Assembly (NCBI RefSeq): GCF_037975245.1
Contig: NC_092563.1
Coordinates: 27,799,960-27,863,959, forward strand
Source of the DNA: Apostichopus japonicus
Lineage: Eukaryota > Echinodermata > Holothuroidea > Aspidochirotida > Stichopodidae
DNA: 64,000 nucleotides
Direction: 5' to 3'
The notes beneath the pieces were generated by a model. That model saw only the letters and a list, made by a program, of their open reading frames with translations. It was not told where the DNA came from and did not search any database. This document shows positions 20,930 through 31,590 of the stretch, in pieces (the first letter of the stretch is position 1; each line of letters starts with the position of its first letter). The position numbers and the translations under genes were made by a program.

Positions 20930-21745
20930 TACAAACAAAATAACTCAAATATGACACATTTTGGATTTATTTTGTAATTTTGTGTGTGGATCTATCTTAA
21001 TGAGTCAAAGTACCACATTGGTTTTCATAAAGGTCAAAGGTCACCAGAAGTCTCAAAACGTTAACACAATAACTCCCTTGGTAGAGCGTAATATATAAAG
21101 TATCCACTTGCCAGTAAAATATATTTATAGACTTATAGTGTGTTACAGGGGTTGAAGAACATGTGCAGTGAATAGAGAATGAATCCTTGCAAACTCCAAA
21201 AGTAAAGCTTTGTATGCATGAACTACTTATTTGATATGTGCATCCGCCTTAATAGTGAATACAAAAGCCCTGTTGTTTTTTATTTCAGAAAAGTCAGCAG
21301 AGGTCAAATTTGAAGAAAAAAAATGTTAACACAATAATTCCAAAATCAAAGCTGGGATGAACTGACCTACCTAAATTACGTGGATCTAAATGTGTAAGAA
21401 CTGCTGTTTAGTTTCATCAAGGTCATCCGTCATTTTAATAACCGGAGTTTGAAGTCTGAAAACCCTATAAATATGATATTAACTTTGAAAGTGAAGCTTC
21501 CATGAACTTCATAATTGGTATGTAAATGCAGCAGGTACGACAGAAATATATTTATGATTTCTAGAGGCCAAAGTGGATAAAAAACCTTCGTTATTAAACA
21601 CAATAACCTCCAAAGTTAGGTATGAATGAAGTTCATGTGAACTGTCGGCAGAAGTGTAATTAGACCTTAGTGAATCATTTGCTGTCAATAATGGTCAAAG
21701 CTTGAAAATAAGGTCTGAAGCTTTACATTAAATATTCCTTTATAT
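20930..21745. repeat. Degenerate ~133-bp tandem repeat with AGGTCA words
   Basis: A recurring block (ACACAATAACTCC then a word like AAAGCTTTGTATGAAC) appears near 20934, 21064, 21187, 21329, 21477, 21598 and 21730. The three best anchors (21064, 21329, 21598) are 265 and 269 bases apart, and intermediate worn copies halve this to about 133. A GGTCA-bearing block precedes most copies by about 30-55 bases: AGGTCAAAGGTCA at 21031-21043, then GAGGTCAAATTTG, AAGGTCATCCGTC, GAGGCCAAAGTGG and ATGGTCAAAGC. The units are strongly diverged, so the array is old. A lone related block (GGGGTCAAAAGTCATTTGGG) lies near 22440. I recall GGTCAAAGGTCA-rich repeats in marine invertebrates but cannot name the family. 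Confidence 0.6.
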
Positions 21746-22896
21746 GAAATGTGGTGAGGAATCATTAAGTCAGTTGACTTTCTGGAATAGGTTATTATTA
21801 TTTCAGCTAATTTGTCCTTGAGCTATTAAATGATTTCATACTAAAATTGGTCTCTTTTCCTTTCTTCGTTTTATGTGCCAATTTTTGCGAAAGTAATCAC
21901 AGAGTGGTAGTGGTGGGTGGGTCTTACAAGACGATCTTCAGAAAAGTCGTTACGGTCAGAAATTGTCTTGAATGCGAGACGTATGTAATAATGAATGAGT
22001 TCCCTTCCTAATGGACAAGGCTCCATTATTAGTTTGTAAGTCATACAGCATAGGAAGTGCAGTCATTGTTCATCTATCAGTCATGGAATATATCCAGTCT
22101 GGTACAACATACTCCTTTACACTGACCTATCATAGAATATGGAGACCATACGTAAATTATACACAAGGGTCAGGAAACTTCTCTGTCAGAAGATAAGGTG
22201 GTGATGTTGATGTGCGTGTATGTGTGTGTATGTTTGTATGTATGTATGTATATTACCACATGCAGTGTGCACATATCTTTGCACTAAATAAAGGTTTCGG
22301 AACAATAAATTAAATATGCCCTGAGCACCCAGACACTTTCTCACAAAAAAGAAAAGAAGGGTACATTGGGAAATTTAAGGGAGCAAAAAAGTGATTATTA
22401 CTACCATATTCCAATTAAAATTTAACTGTTCACTGTTTTGGGGGTCAAAAGTCATTTGGGGTCATCATAGGTCAGATCGTGAAACCCTTGAAACATGTAC
22501 ACCCTCACTATACATTACGTCAGATTCATGAAGAAAACTTGCTCATGTTACATTATCGAAACCACAATGCATTTTGCATTCTGGTTTTATTTGTGAAGTT
22601 TCATAGAAATGATTGTGCTTTATAATTTCTATGGTAGCAAAATGTTTGGACTATTCAGTAACTAAGTTGGTCTAACCCTTCACATCAAGGAAATGACCTA
22701 TTGTTGAGTAATTTAAGATATATTCAAATGACAATTGGATCGCTGATTACATATAACCCGAATGATTCTGAACTCCCATTTATTTATTGAACTTTATTCT
22801 TTGAAAGTGCTTTGTATTCCTTACACTATAAACAATGCAAACAGACTATAATGCCATGCTGTAATCCTGCTTGCATTTTTTTTTTTTTTTTTTTAG
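21746..22896. other. No gene seen; GGTCA-bearing remnant
   Basis: It contains a short TGTATGTATG microsatellite (22213-22252), the GGTCA-rich remnant at 22440-22480, and otherwise unique AT-rich DNA. The + frame 22011-22196 (61 codons) is unrecognised. A T run (about 18 bases) ending in AG at 22896 leads to the next entry. Confidence 0.45.
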
Positions 22897-23103
22897 TGCA
22901 TGGATGACCTTGGTCATAACCATTTCCTGTTGCGAGTAAAAGCCTGTACTATGTGCAATTGGAGACGGCTCGGGTTTGAATGTAAACAGGTTTATTTCTC
23001 ATTAGCTGTGTGCCCTTGTGTAATACCATGTAACCGTAATGCAATATGCTTGGATCAGTCGTTGCTACCTAAGACAGAAAAGGAAATTAGAGGGCAATTT
23101 TAA
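22897..23103 (+). other. Cysteine-rich open segment after a poly-T/AG acceptor
   Basis: A long T run ending TTTTAG at 22896 is followed by an open frame of 68 codons ending in TAA. It starts CMDDLGHNHFLLRV and includes NWRRLGFECKQ and CPCVIPCNRNAIC; cysteines are frequent. A moderate donor-like word (CAG then GTTTAT) lies after about 31 codons. The spacing of cysteines does not fit a domain I can name. It could be a terminal exon, but the T run is also an ordinary microsatellite. Confidence 0.15.
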
Positions 23104-23720
23104 ATTTCCTGTATTTTCTTAATGACCCCACAATTAACAGCAAAAGCGGCATCAACTGTACCGATTAGGGTAATTATGCAACTGGTCTTTGGTTTAACTT
23201 CTAATGAAGGATGGAGGTAACCCAAGACTTTGGAAACTCAGTTCAGAAGGTTAGAATTTAAGATGAAATACCTGACATTTAAACATTTTAATTGGTAAAG
23301 CAGAAGAAAAAATGTATCCCAGATGAACTGGCATGAAGGTCACAAGTCTGATGAAAACATTTGGGGAATTAATAAGATTGGTTATTATTGATGCAGGTAT
23401 GGCCATAAATCAGGCAAAAAAACACAGAAGAAGAAAAGAGTTTGCCCAAATTTGGTGGTAGTTAGCAGGATTTGTTTATAATTTCAGAAAGGATTAAAGT
23501 ATAGATGTTTATCGGGGTAGCTAGGGTTATAAGTGGAATCAGTCTAGTAAATGGTAAAGTAATCATACACTTTTGCTCCAGTGATCTTATTATCGAAGGT
23601 AAAAAGGTTTAACTCACGTTGTCATCCTGCTGTCTTTATTTAATCTAATTTACCCCCCTCCCCCTCTCTCTCCCCTCGTTGGGGCCAGGGACAGGACTCA
23701 ATTATTTTGTGATGTTACAA
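23104..23720. other. No gene seen
   Basis: Unique AT-rich sequence, ending in a CCCCCTCCCCCTCTCTC pyrimidine tract near 23654-23676. Confidence 0.5.
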
Positions 23721-23945
23721 CTAAGTAAATACAATCAGCAATAGTTTGGTTATAATGTGGAGCTGCTCTCTACATCTAGTCACCACTACTAAGTAAATAC
23801 AATCAGCAATAGATTGGTCATCACGAGTAGCTACTCCCGGCATCTGCATATATGTAAAAATACTGGGGGTCATCATAGGGGAACTGCCATCTGCATCTTC
23901 ACTACTTAGTAACTATATTTGCAGCAATTGACTTGGTCATCATAT
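23721..23945. repeat. 68-bp duplication plus decayed third copy
   Basis: CTAAGTAAATACAATCAGCA begins at 23721 and again at 23789; both run on into ATAG(T/A)TTGGT. A worn third copy starts near 23906 (CTTAGTAACTATATTTGCAG, then CAATTGACTTGGTCATCAT). Confidence 0.8.
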
Positions 23946-26900
23946 ACCATATTCACCTGTCTGATTGCAATCTGATTGCAATCTTAAAGTACAGAATGAC
24001 CTTGAGTTATTCCTAAATGTTTCTCCTGTGATTGGATATTAACTATAACGGCCAGTGTACATCTGTCAGCATCTGTGACATACATTTCACAAATCTTCGC
24101 TCACTCAATTCAGCTGGGGATGAATCTCTTCTTTATCGAAGAATAGTCAGTCGCGTTTTACTTTTCTTTCATCCTCAGCTTTATTGCACATCACGTTTAG
24201 AATGAATTATTTCTTCATTAGAGTACCTACCGCAGCCAATTAGCTCCGTCATGTTAACTTGGCATGTTCTTTTGGTGGCAGGCTTGCCTATTCTTTGGTT
24301 TCTCTTTGGTTGGCTACACACCACCATGTCACAACCAGTTAAGAGACTGATCAACACAACTGGGTTGTTCTTGCCATACCACGGTCAGAAGCCCTGCTCA
24401 CCTATTCAGGCTTCATTAGTCGTTTTCCTGCAACGACAATTATGTTTATATTGAGATCTTCTGCCAAATTGAAGAGCATTGGATTTAATTCTGAAGAGAA
24501 TTAAACCGAAAACAAAGCAAAAGACCAAAAAAAAAAGCAAAACCCAAGATGGTTAATTCTTGTGTGCAATAAACCTTCGGCATTTGCAAAACTCCACCTA
24601 ATTTTTTGTATGTGTGTGTGTGTGTGTGTGTTTGTCTAAGATAGCAAGAATACAATTTAACATTTGCTAATAAAGGTTGAACCCATTCACTACATTAATT
24701 GAGTATACACTACTCAACCAATGGTTAGTAGACAATAAAGAGGGTCACCTTTCTTTCAAGAACAAAAGACAGCTTTCAGTGTCTTTGGTTTTTTTCCTCT
24801 TTGTTTTTTTGTTTTTTCTTCTTTTGGATATGTCATTGACTGACGCACACCTTACCTTGTTTGCTTTGCTTAGGTTTGGCTGGCACAGCCTGCCTGTGTT
24901 GTTGGTTGTTTCTTCCTTGTTGATACAGGGTCCTATTCTTCTAATTCTTTTGTGTCTATCTGTAAGACACACACCCCACTCTACACAGATGTCTATCAGC
25001 CTTGAGCACCTACAACTGCTCTGTTTGAACCCCTTGACTACTATTGTCTTCTGTTAGTAATTAATTTTTTTTAAAGATTGGAACTGCTCGGCAAAGGTGT
25101 TGCATGCTTCGTAATGCAGTTTACTCAAATGTAGAAACACCTCAGCCACTGTTTGGCCGTGTCTTCAAAAATGAGTGCAGCTTTTTAACAAAGAGGGCTT
25201 GCCATGGGACACTCCTGTTGATTGTGTACAGTTCATTTAATTGGTGTTGTTCTTCATTAGGGGCTTCTTCGATTTGTTAAGTGATTATTTTGCTTTGTTT
25301 CATGAGAGGTGTCAAGTAAAAGGGCATTTTTTCTCCTTACTTGTTGGAGGGAGGGAGGGGTTGTGGGAAGGAGGTGGGAGGCAATAGTATGTGAAACCAA
25401 AACAGTCAAAGTGAAACGAAAAACATTTTAGAATTCATGTTGTCTTTTTAACATATTAACCAGTGTTGATGGTCAAATGGTATAATGTTAGGGAAAGGGT
25501 TAGGTTATGGAGTAGAAACAACAAACAGCACTTTTAGTAAAGAAATTTTAACTACCATGCCTACTCAAATGTGTGTGGGTGGGTGTGTTGCACTCAGGGA
25601 AGTGAGGATGAGCTTGAAGAGGAAGCATATACAATAACAATGAAATCCATTTCAATTTATTTTGATAAAAGAAAGTCTATTGACGAGGACAGATGAGATG
25701 TTCCTTTCCCTAGACCTGTCTTTTCACCGCAAGTCTATCAAGTTCCGCTGTATCATTTCCCTTAAAAATGAAACTGAGCTTTTGTGCCAAACATTTGCCA
25801 GACAGACCAAAGTGTCATTCGTCCTCTCTTCTAACATATCTTTTTTTTTTTGAGGCATTTTACTGGTTTCTTTGATTCTCAATCTTTCTTTTAGAACTTA
25901 ATGGAAGAATTATTTGCTTTTCCTTTTTCTGTTACGTGTACAAGTCCATTTATGAACAGCCCCACCATTTTGCAAAACTCTACAATACATGGCAAAAAGT
26001 TCTTCTTCCAGAAGTTAGTGTTCTGAATTAGCTTTTTCCAGCCAGACCAGGGAAACTTTTGTGTCTTTATGATATTATTTTGTGAGTTAACCTGCCCATG
26101 CATGTGTGGATACCATTGATTGACAAAGATTATATATCAAGGGTCAAAAAGTTTGTCAAAGAAGGGAGTATCAGCTTACAGAGAAAGTAACCAAAGAAGT
26201 GGAGGATTAAGGCGTTTAGATCCCCCCCCCCCTTCCCCCCGAGAAATGTCATTGTTTGGTAATAGATTCACTTCGGTAATGAGACATATGCACATCTTCC
26301 CATCACTCCCTCTGCCTCCCAACCTCCTATCCCCCCCCCCCTCCATTTCCACTGTATAAATTACATAAGAAGTACTGACATTTAATTTCAACCCAAGTTT
26401 ACAGTTTAGCACAATTTTCTGACAAGTTGTTGGTCCAGCTGAGTTGATAAAATAAGATAATAATAATAATTAGTCTCATATAGGTCAGAATCTAACAAAA
26501 ATTACTCCATACACATTACCCATGATGACAGAAAGAACACTTGAGATATTGCTTTTACTGATATTTGGGGGGTGGCACAAAATACTCTGGTGTGGGACTG
26601 GAAGGGGGACTGAAAGGGGGGTCCAAAGTTGAATACAGTATCCATCCAAAAAAAAGAGGAATCAAGTGTTCCATTGGAAGACATTCTGCTGGTGTGGTTT
26701 TGGTTCAAGCTCTCCAATTTTATAATCCATAGTTTTCGATATTTCTCTAGTTTATTGAACACATTACCTTCCTATCTTCCTTGTTATTATTTCAAATGTT
26801 TCTGCACCACATTTTCTAATAGTTTAGCTACTCACTTTGTTGTTTCCTTCTCTTTTTTTCTTCTTTTGTACTACAAAGGGTAAGATTTTGAGTGGGAGGT

Positions 26901-27959
26901 GTTACCAGCTTAAAACATGACAGTTTTTCTGAAGTTCGTGGAAAGCACTCTTAATTCTGAGAAATTGAAGTAAAGATATTTTTTTAAGTATGAGAAGTTC
27001 ATGAACCTGTAACTTGTTCCATTGTGTCAAACATTAGTGGACATCTTTTTTCAACTACAGAGAAAAAAGGCATGTATTTTTATCTAATTTTTGGTCAGAA
27101 TCAGCTTATTTCCCTCTTTAGCCCAAATCCTATCATAGAGATAATATAGAAGGAAGCAACTTAAATTTCCAAATGCAGAATGGGATAGTTTTGAGAATTA
27201 TGAAATTTTATATGATAACGAAGATTTGTAACAAAAGTGCGGATGTTGGAAGTGAAATAACTTAGACTAAACTTTCTAATGGGTTTGTCTTACTTATGGA
27301 GGTGTTATTACTAATTAATGCTCTCATATTTGATATTTACTAATTAATATTGTACCGTCATATCAGTATTGGTGTGCGTAGTCGTTGGAAGTATTTTCCT
27401 CTGACTAAATATTTGATTAATCGACTGCAGTTAATAGCAACATTTGTAATACTAGTCACTTACATATTCAGTTCCCTTAAAGCAGCAGCATTAGCTGAAG
27501 TCTCTGGCACATGGACTGTGTAAACTTGTCATGCGATAACCATTAATGTCATGAGGTAACCATGAAAGATGACCAAAGTTTCTCTGTACATCAGTCACTG
27601 CTGTGTTGGCTAATGTATGGTTTGATTCATGTTCCATGTTGTTTTTTTCTTGGTGTGTCATCAACATACTTTACATACCTGTGGATTTATGTCTGTACAT
27701 AACAATTTGATCTCTTATTCATATTTATCCTCTCTATAACAAATGAGCAAGCCACCTTCTCCCTAATTGATTCATTTAACCAGTCAGTCCACCACCACAT
27801 GTTTCTTGTCCTACTTGCCTATAAAATGCTATTACAACAATTCCACTGTGTAGTAAGTATATGTCTAGACTTACACTTCTTCTATGTTGATTGAATAAAC
27901 CACAGACCCTCCTGTTGAAAACTCCATAGGTTAGCTAATTTCACCTCTAGTTTATCTCT
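23946..27959. other. No gene seen; microsatellites and C/G tracts
   Basis: It includes a (TG)n run at 24608-24631, a GGAGGGAGGGAGGGG tract near 25346, poly-C tracts near 26222 and 26331, and an (AAT)n patch at 26458-26470 next to GTCTCATATAGG. Overlapping + and - open frames at 24677-25057 and 26120-26412 are Leu/Phe- or Pro/Gly-rich and compositional. Positions 24020-24470 look somewhat complex but encode nothing recognised. Confidence 0.45.
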
Positions 27960-28060
27960 CTGCTGACCTTTAACCCCAGCATGTCATTAACTCTTGATCA
28001 TGTTACCATGGTAGTAGTCACTGTTCCCCTCACTAATGCCATGGTGACACCTTGCGCAGA
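27960..28060. promoter_or_regulatory. X-box-like palindrome pair
   Basis: GTTACCATGGTAGT at 28002-28015 is close to the palindromic RFX X-box consensus (GTTRCCATGGYAAC), differing at the last positions. A second CCATGG-centred word, GCCATGGTGACACC, follows at about 28038-28051. RFX factors bind such sites upstream of ciliary and neuronal genes in animals. Occupancy is untested. Confidence 0.3.
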
Positions 28061-28919
28061 ATCCATTAACAATTTCCATCTCTGAAAACAATTAACTTTG
28101 ATCCTCAACTAACCCTAAGGCCATCAACACCTAAATCAGATTTTCCCACACATTCCTATCTTATTAAAAATCATCTTAAAAGTCAAAATTACACATCCCA
28201 TATACTCCTTTGTCATAAATCAAATCTAGGACCTGTAAATTCCTTTTAATTTATTAGATTAGATCCAGTAAACAACTTTCACCTTTCTTTTTGCTGACTC
28301 TTTTGCCTGAGTTTTAACCCATTTTATTATGCTTCCCCAAGCCCAATTTATGGGCTTCTGATATTCACCAGTACCACAGTAGATAATTAAAGAAAGAGGG
28401 AAGGAAAAAAACCAAGGCAAAGAGAAACCCACCCCCCTCTGGAAGGTCAAATAGTTACCCTGTTGACTTCTTGCCCTGAGTGAAGCATTCAGACAGGTCG
28501 CTGCAGAGGGTACAGATGGACCCCATTCATCAAGTGACAAATTAATCAAACGGCCAAAATCCTTCCTGAAACAGCCGAGAAAGAAATAAAAAAATAATAG
28601 TAATAATAATAATGGTAGAACTCATGCAGACTCAGTACAAATATGAGTGTGTACGCACACACTCACACATATATATACATATATATCTATATATATTGTA
28701 CACTGTTGGTAGAAAAAAAAAAAAAAAGATATAATGCTCCACACAAGAGACAACAAAGAACAGTGTTGTTTAATGACTTCACACTGACACATATTATCAA
28801 GAGTGCTATGGATTCTCATTAGTCAATTTGACCTGAGAGTGAGGCCATTTTAATTAGCCATTTTTTTCCCCCAAACTGCTTCTTCTTCTTCTTGTGTTTG
28901 GAGAATGCAAATGAGGAAG
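28061..28919. other. No gene seen; CA/TA microsatellite
   Basis: A mixed ACACAC and ATATATAC microsatellite lies at 28649-28697, with poly-A at 28711-28726 and a (TAA)n patch near 28596-28612. The 96-codon minus-strand frame 28259-28549 has no recognisable domain. Confidence 0.45.
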
Positions 28920-28924
28920 GTAGT

Positions 28925-29022
28925 AACGGCAGCGTAGTGGTGTTATGTGGTCTCAGCTACACAAATGTTCAGTTGGGGTTCTGCCGCTGTGGAAGTCGCA
29001 AGGTCAAGTTCGATAGGGATCT
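28925..29022 (+). mobile_element. tRNA-derived SINE-like fragment
   Basis: GGCAGCGTAGTGG at 28928-28940 matches a polymerase III A-box, and AAGTTCGATAGGG at 29006-29018 resembles a B-box. Between them lies GTGGTCTCAGCTAC and a segment reading CTGCCGCTGTGGAAGTCGCA. The box spacing of about 65 bases is longer than in a plain tRNA, so this is more likely a SINE head than a tRNA gene. Assignment rests on the two boxes only. Confidence 0.4.
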
Positions 29023-29944
29023 ATTTATTGTTGCGTTGGAACTGTGGGAGCATTAACAATAGAAACAGGTCAGTATTACTATTGGCAATGTGCTGCCACT
29101 GAATGGTAAAGGAAGGCAAATAGCTGTTACTACTGCTGCTGCACTCTTGTGCTGCTGTAGTAGTAAAGGTACTTTTTATGTGTCTGAGCTGATACATGAG
29201 CATGAAAGAAGGGAGAGGGACAGACAACATGTATTCTACTTTTAATGTGTAACAATAAAGGGGGAGGAAGGAGGGAGGGAGGGGAGGGAAAGATGATCTA
29301 GATTTTTGTACAGTGTGTTGAGGGTTGTTTTAAATGAGTTTGGTGTGTGGTTGAGGTAGTTGACAAAAAAAAGAGCTGCAAATATTTGTTTACCTGCGGT
29401 TGTTTGCAGTCGTCTTCGTTGGGGGTTGGCATTGATAGTCTAGGTGTACTGTTCATCAGATAGACATTCACTGTGCGTCCATGTGTGTGTGTGTGTAGAC
29501 AGAGAGAGATAGTGTTATCTTGATTAAACTAAATCAATTTGTGGACAAAGGATTAACTCAACACTTTGATAGGTAATTATTTCATGAGGCTCATTACATT
29601 TCCTTTGAGCACTGTATTATTTTTCATTTTTATAGTTTTTTGCTGTTGTTGTTGTTGTTGTAAAGTTTCACTTCCTGTTAAGTTTCCAGGGCAAGCAATG
29701 ACAGTTAGTAGCCAATGGTTATTTTATGCTGTTACTGTAGTACTACTACATACCATAAATGTTACTGCCACTACCCGTAGTTGATTCATACCCTGACATG
29801 TGTTAACATACTGTTCAAGTGTCTTCTCAGTGGTCTCAAAACAGTTTTGAAACAAGGCAAACAAATGCTTTTTATTTATGTATTTTCTTTATTTATGATT
29901 TTTTTTTCCCCTTTTGGTTGAAGTTGTAATCTTATGTTTTTTAG
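29023..29944. other. No gene seen; small repeats
   Basis: GGAGGAAGGAGGGAGGGAGG tract at 29261-29288, a TG run near 29483, and a GTTGTTGTTGTTGTTG microsatellite at 29645-29660. Nothing coding recognised. It ends in a T-rich TTATGTTTTTTAG acceptor-like word (29932-29944). Confidence 0.5.
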
Positions 29945-30187
29945 GTGGTATGGAGTTTGTTAAGCAAACGAGACCAGATTAACGAATTGAGTGTCAGAAC
30001 TCTGTTGAATCTTGATTTGGTTTATTTCAGACTAAATAATGAAACATTTGCAAAGTTTAGTAAAATCCATACCATAACTGTATTTTCTCGATTCTGGATG
30101 TCACATTGCCACATTAATTGCGATTCAGGAATTATGCATAGGAACAAGATTGGCGATTATAGGAATACAAATTGGAAAAGACTGTAG
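29945..30187 (+). other. Open segment beginning at an acceptor-like site
   Basis: An 80-codon open frame starts immediately after TTATGTTTTTTAG, reading VVWSLLSKRDQINELSVRTL and ending at a TAG. The sequence is complex and non-repetitive. No domain is recognised and there is no clear donor inside it. It may be a terminal exon, a conserved non-coding element, or chance. Confidence 0.15.
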
Positions 30188-30902
30188 GTGCCGATTAACA
30201 GGGAAGGGAATGACAAGGAAGTAACAGAGTGAATGGGAAGGTATAGGAGGCACGTTTCATATACTGCTTGTCATGCCTTTGTATAGTTAATATAGTGTTC
30301 ATTTTAGATTTAAACATTTTAGACATTTTAATTTTAAACTTAAGTTCTCCCAACTTTCACTGCTTCTAATTACAAAGATATTAAATGGAAAGCATCGTCA
30401 TTGAGTCGCAATCTCTAATCTGCTAGATCTGCTAGAATGTTCAACCCGTATTTTTGTGTCCATGTGACCAAAGGTGTACATTAGCATGTTTACATATACA
30501 ATTTATGGCTTGATGTCACCAGATCTCTCTCTCAAAGTTGTTTTTTTTTTTTTTCTTTTTCTTTCCTTTCCCTCGCTTCTTTTTATCCCCTCACAAGCTG
30601 ATTTCTTGTGCAAAGACCGCTAATTGTAATTAGTCACTGTTAATTAACTTCATATTAGTGAAAAAGTTAAGCATCCCTTTCCTGTATTATGGCTGTTTGC
30701 CAATACAGAGTGTTAGTTCATTTACTAGATCAATCAAAATTTCCATCCAAATGTTGAGATGAAGGTTCATTCAAAGATTATTTACCACTAGACATAGATG
30801 ATATCTTTAACAATCGAATCTACTAGTCTCTGGTACAGTTTTCGTCTCTAAATTAAATGTTAATAATCTTGTCACAAATTATGATTTGATATGTGAGAAG
30901 GA
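30188..30902. other. No gene seen
   Basis: AT-rich unique DNA, with a T run and pyrimidine tract at 30540-30595. GTAATTAGTCACTGTTAATT near 30626 has homeodomain-like cores. Confidence 0.5.

Positions 30903-30980
<78 letters not shown>
30903..30980. repeat. (TA)n microsatellite
   Basis: Nearly pure alternating TA for about 75 bases with two small interruptions. The Tyr/Ile frames across it are artefacts. Confidence 0.97.
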
Positions 30981-30983
<3 letters not shown>

Positions 30984-31590
30984 CTCTGTTAACTTTAAGT
31001 ATACATATGAACTGTTCACCATTCCTTGCATTCCCCCCCCCCCCACCCCGTCCCTTGTCATTCATAACATTACCATGCATGTACTCTGTTAACTATATAT
31101 ATATATGTGCACTGTTCACCATTCCTTGCTTACCCCCCCCCTTTCTTGTTCATAGCATTACCATATGTACTCTACTATAGATGTGTACTATATGTGTGTG
31201 AACTTTTCATGCTATATATGCACTGTTCACTATTCCTTTCTTACCCCCCCCCCTCCCCCTTTCTCATACAATACATTACCGTGTATGTACTCTGTTAACT
31301 ATATAAATGTACTGTTCACCATTCTGTGCTTGCCCAACCCCCCCCCATTTCATTCATAGCATAAACATAAATGTATGTACCCTATTAATTATATACGTAT
31401 ATATGTGCACTGTTCACCATTCCTTGCTTATAAACCCACCCCCCCCCACCCACCTCCCTTTTCATTCATAGTATTACCATGTACATATGTGTGTACCATT
31501 CATCATTCCTTGCTTACCCTCTCCCCCCCCCTTCTCATTCATAGTTATTGCCATGTATGTACTCTGTTAACTGTATATGTATTAGTGCAC
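30981..31590. repeat. ~90-100 bp tandem repeat with C-tracts
   Basis: Units share TACTCTGTTAACTATATA, then TGCACTGTTCACCATTCCTTGCTTA, a run of 7-12 C, and TTCATAGCATTACCATGTA (motifs described in pieces). ACTCTGTTAAC-type anchors occur at about 30984, 31084, 31290 and 31561, with worn ones near 31168 and 31380. Every unit holds a C tract and a TA-rich tract, so the array alternates C-runs and AT-runs. The Pro/Tyr/His-rich open frames within it are artefacts. Confidence 0.92.
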
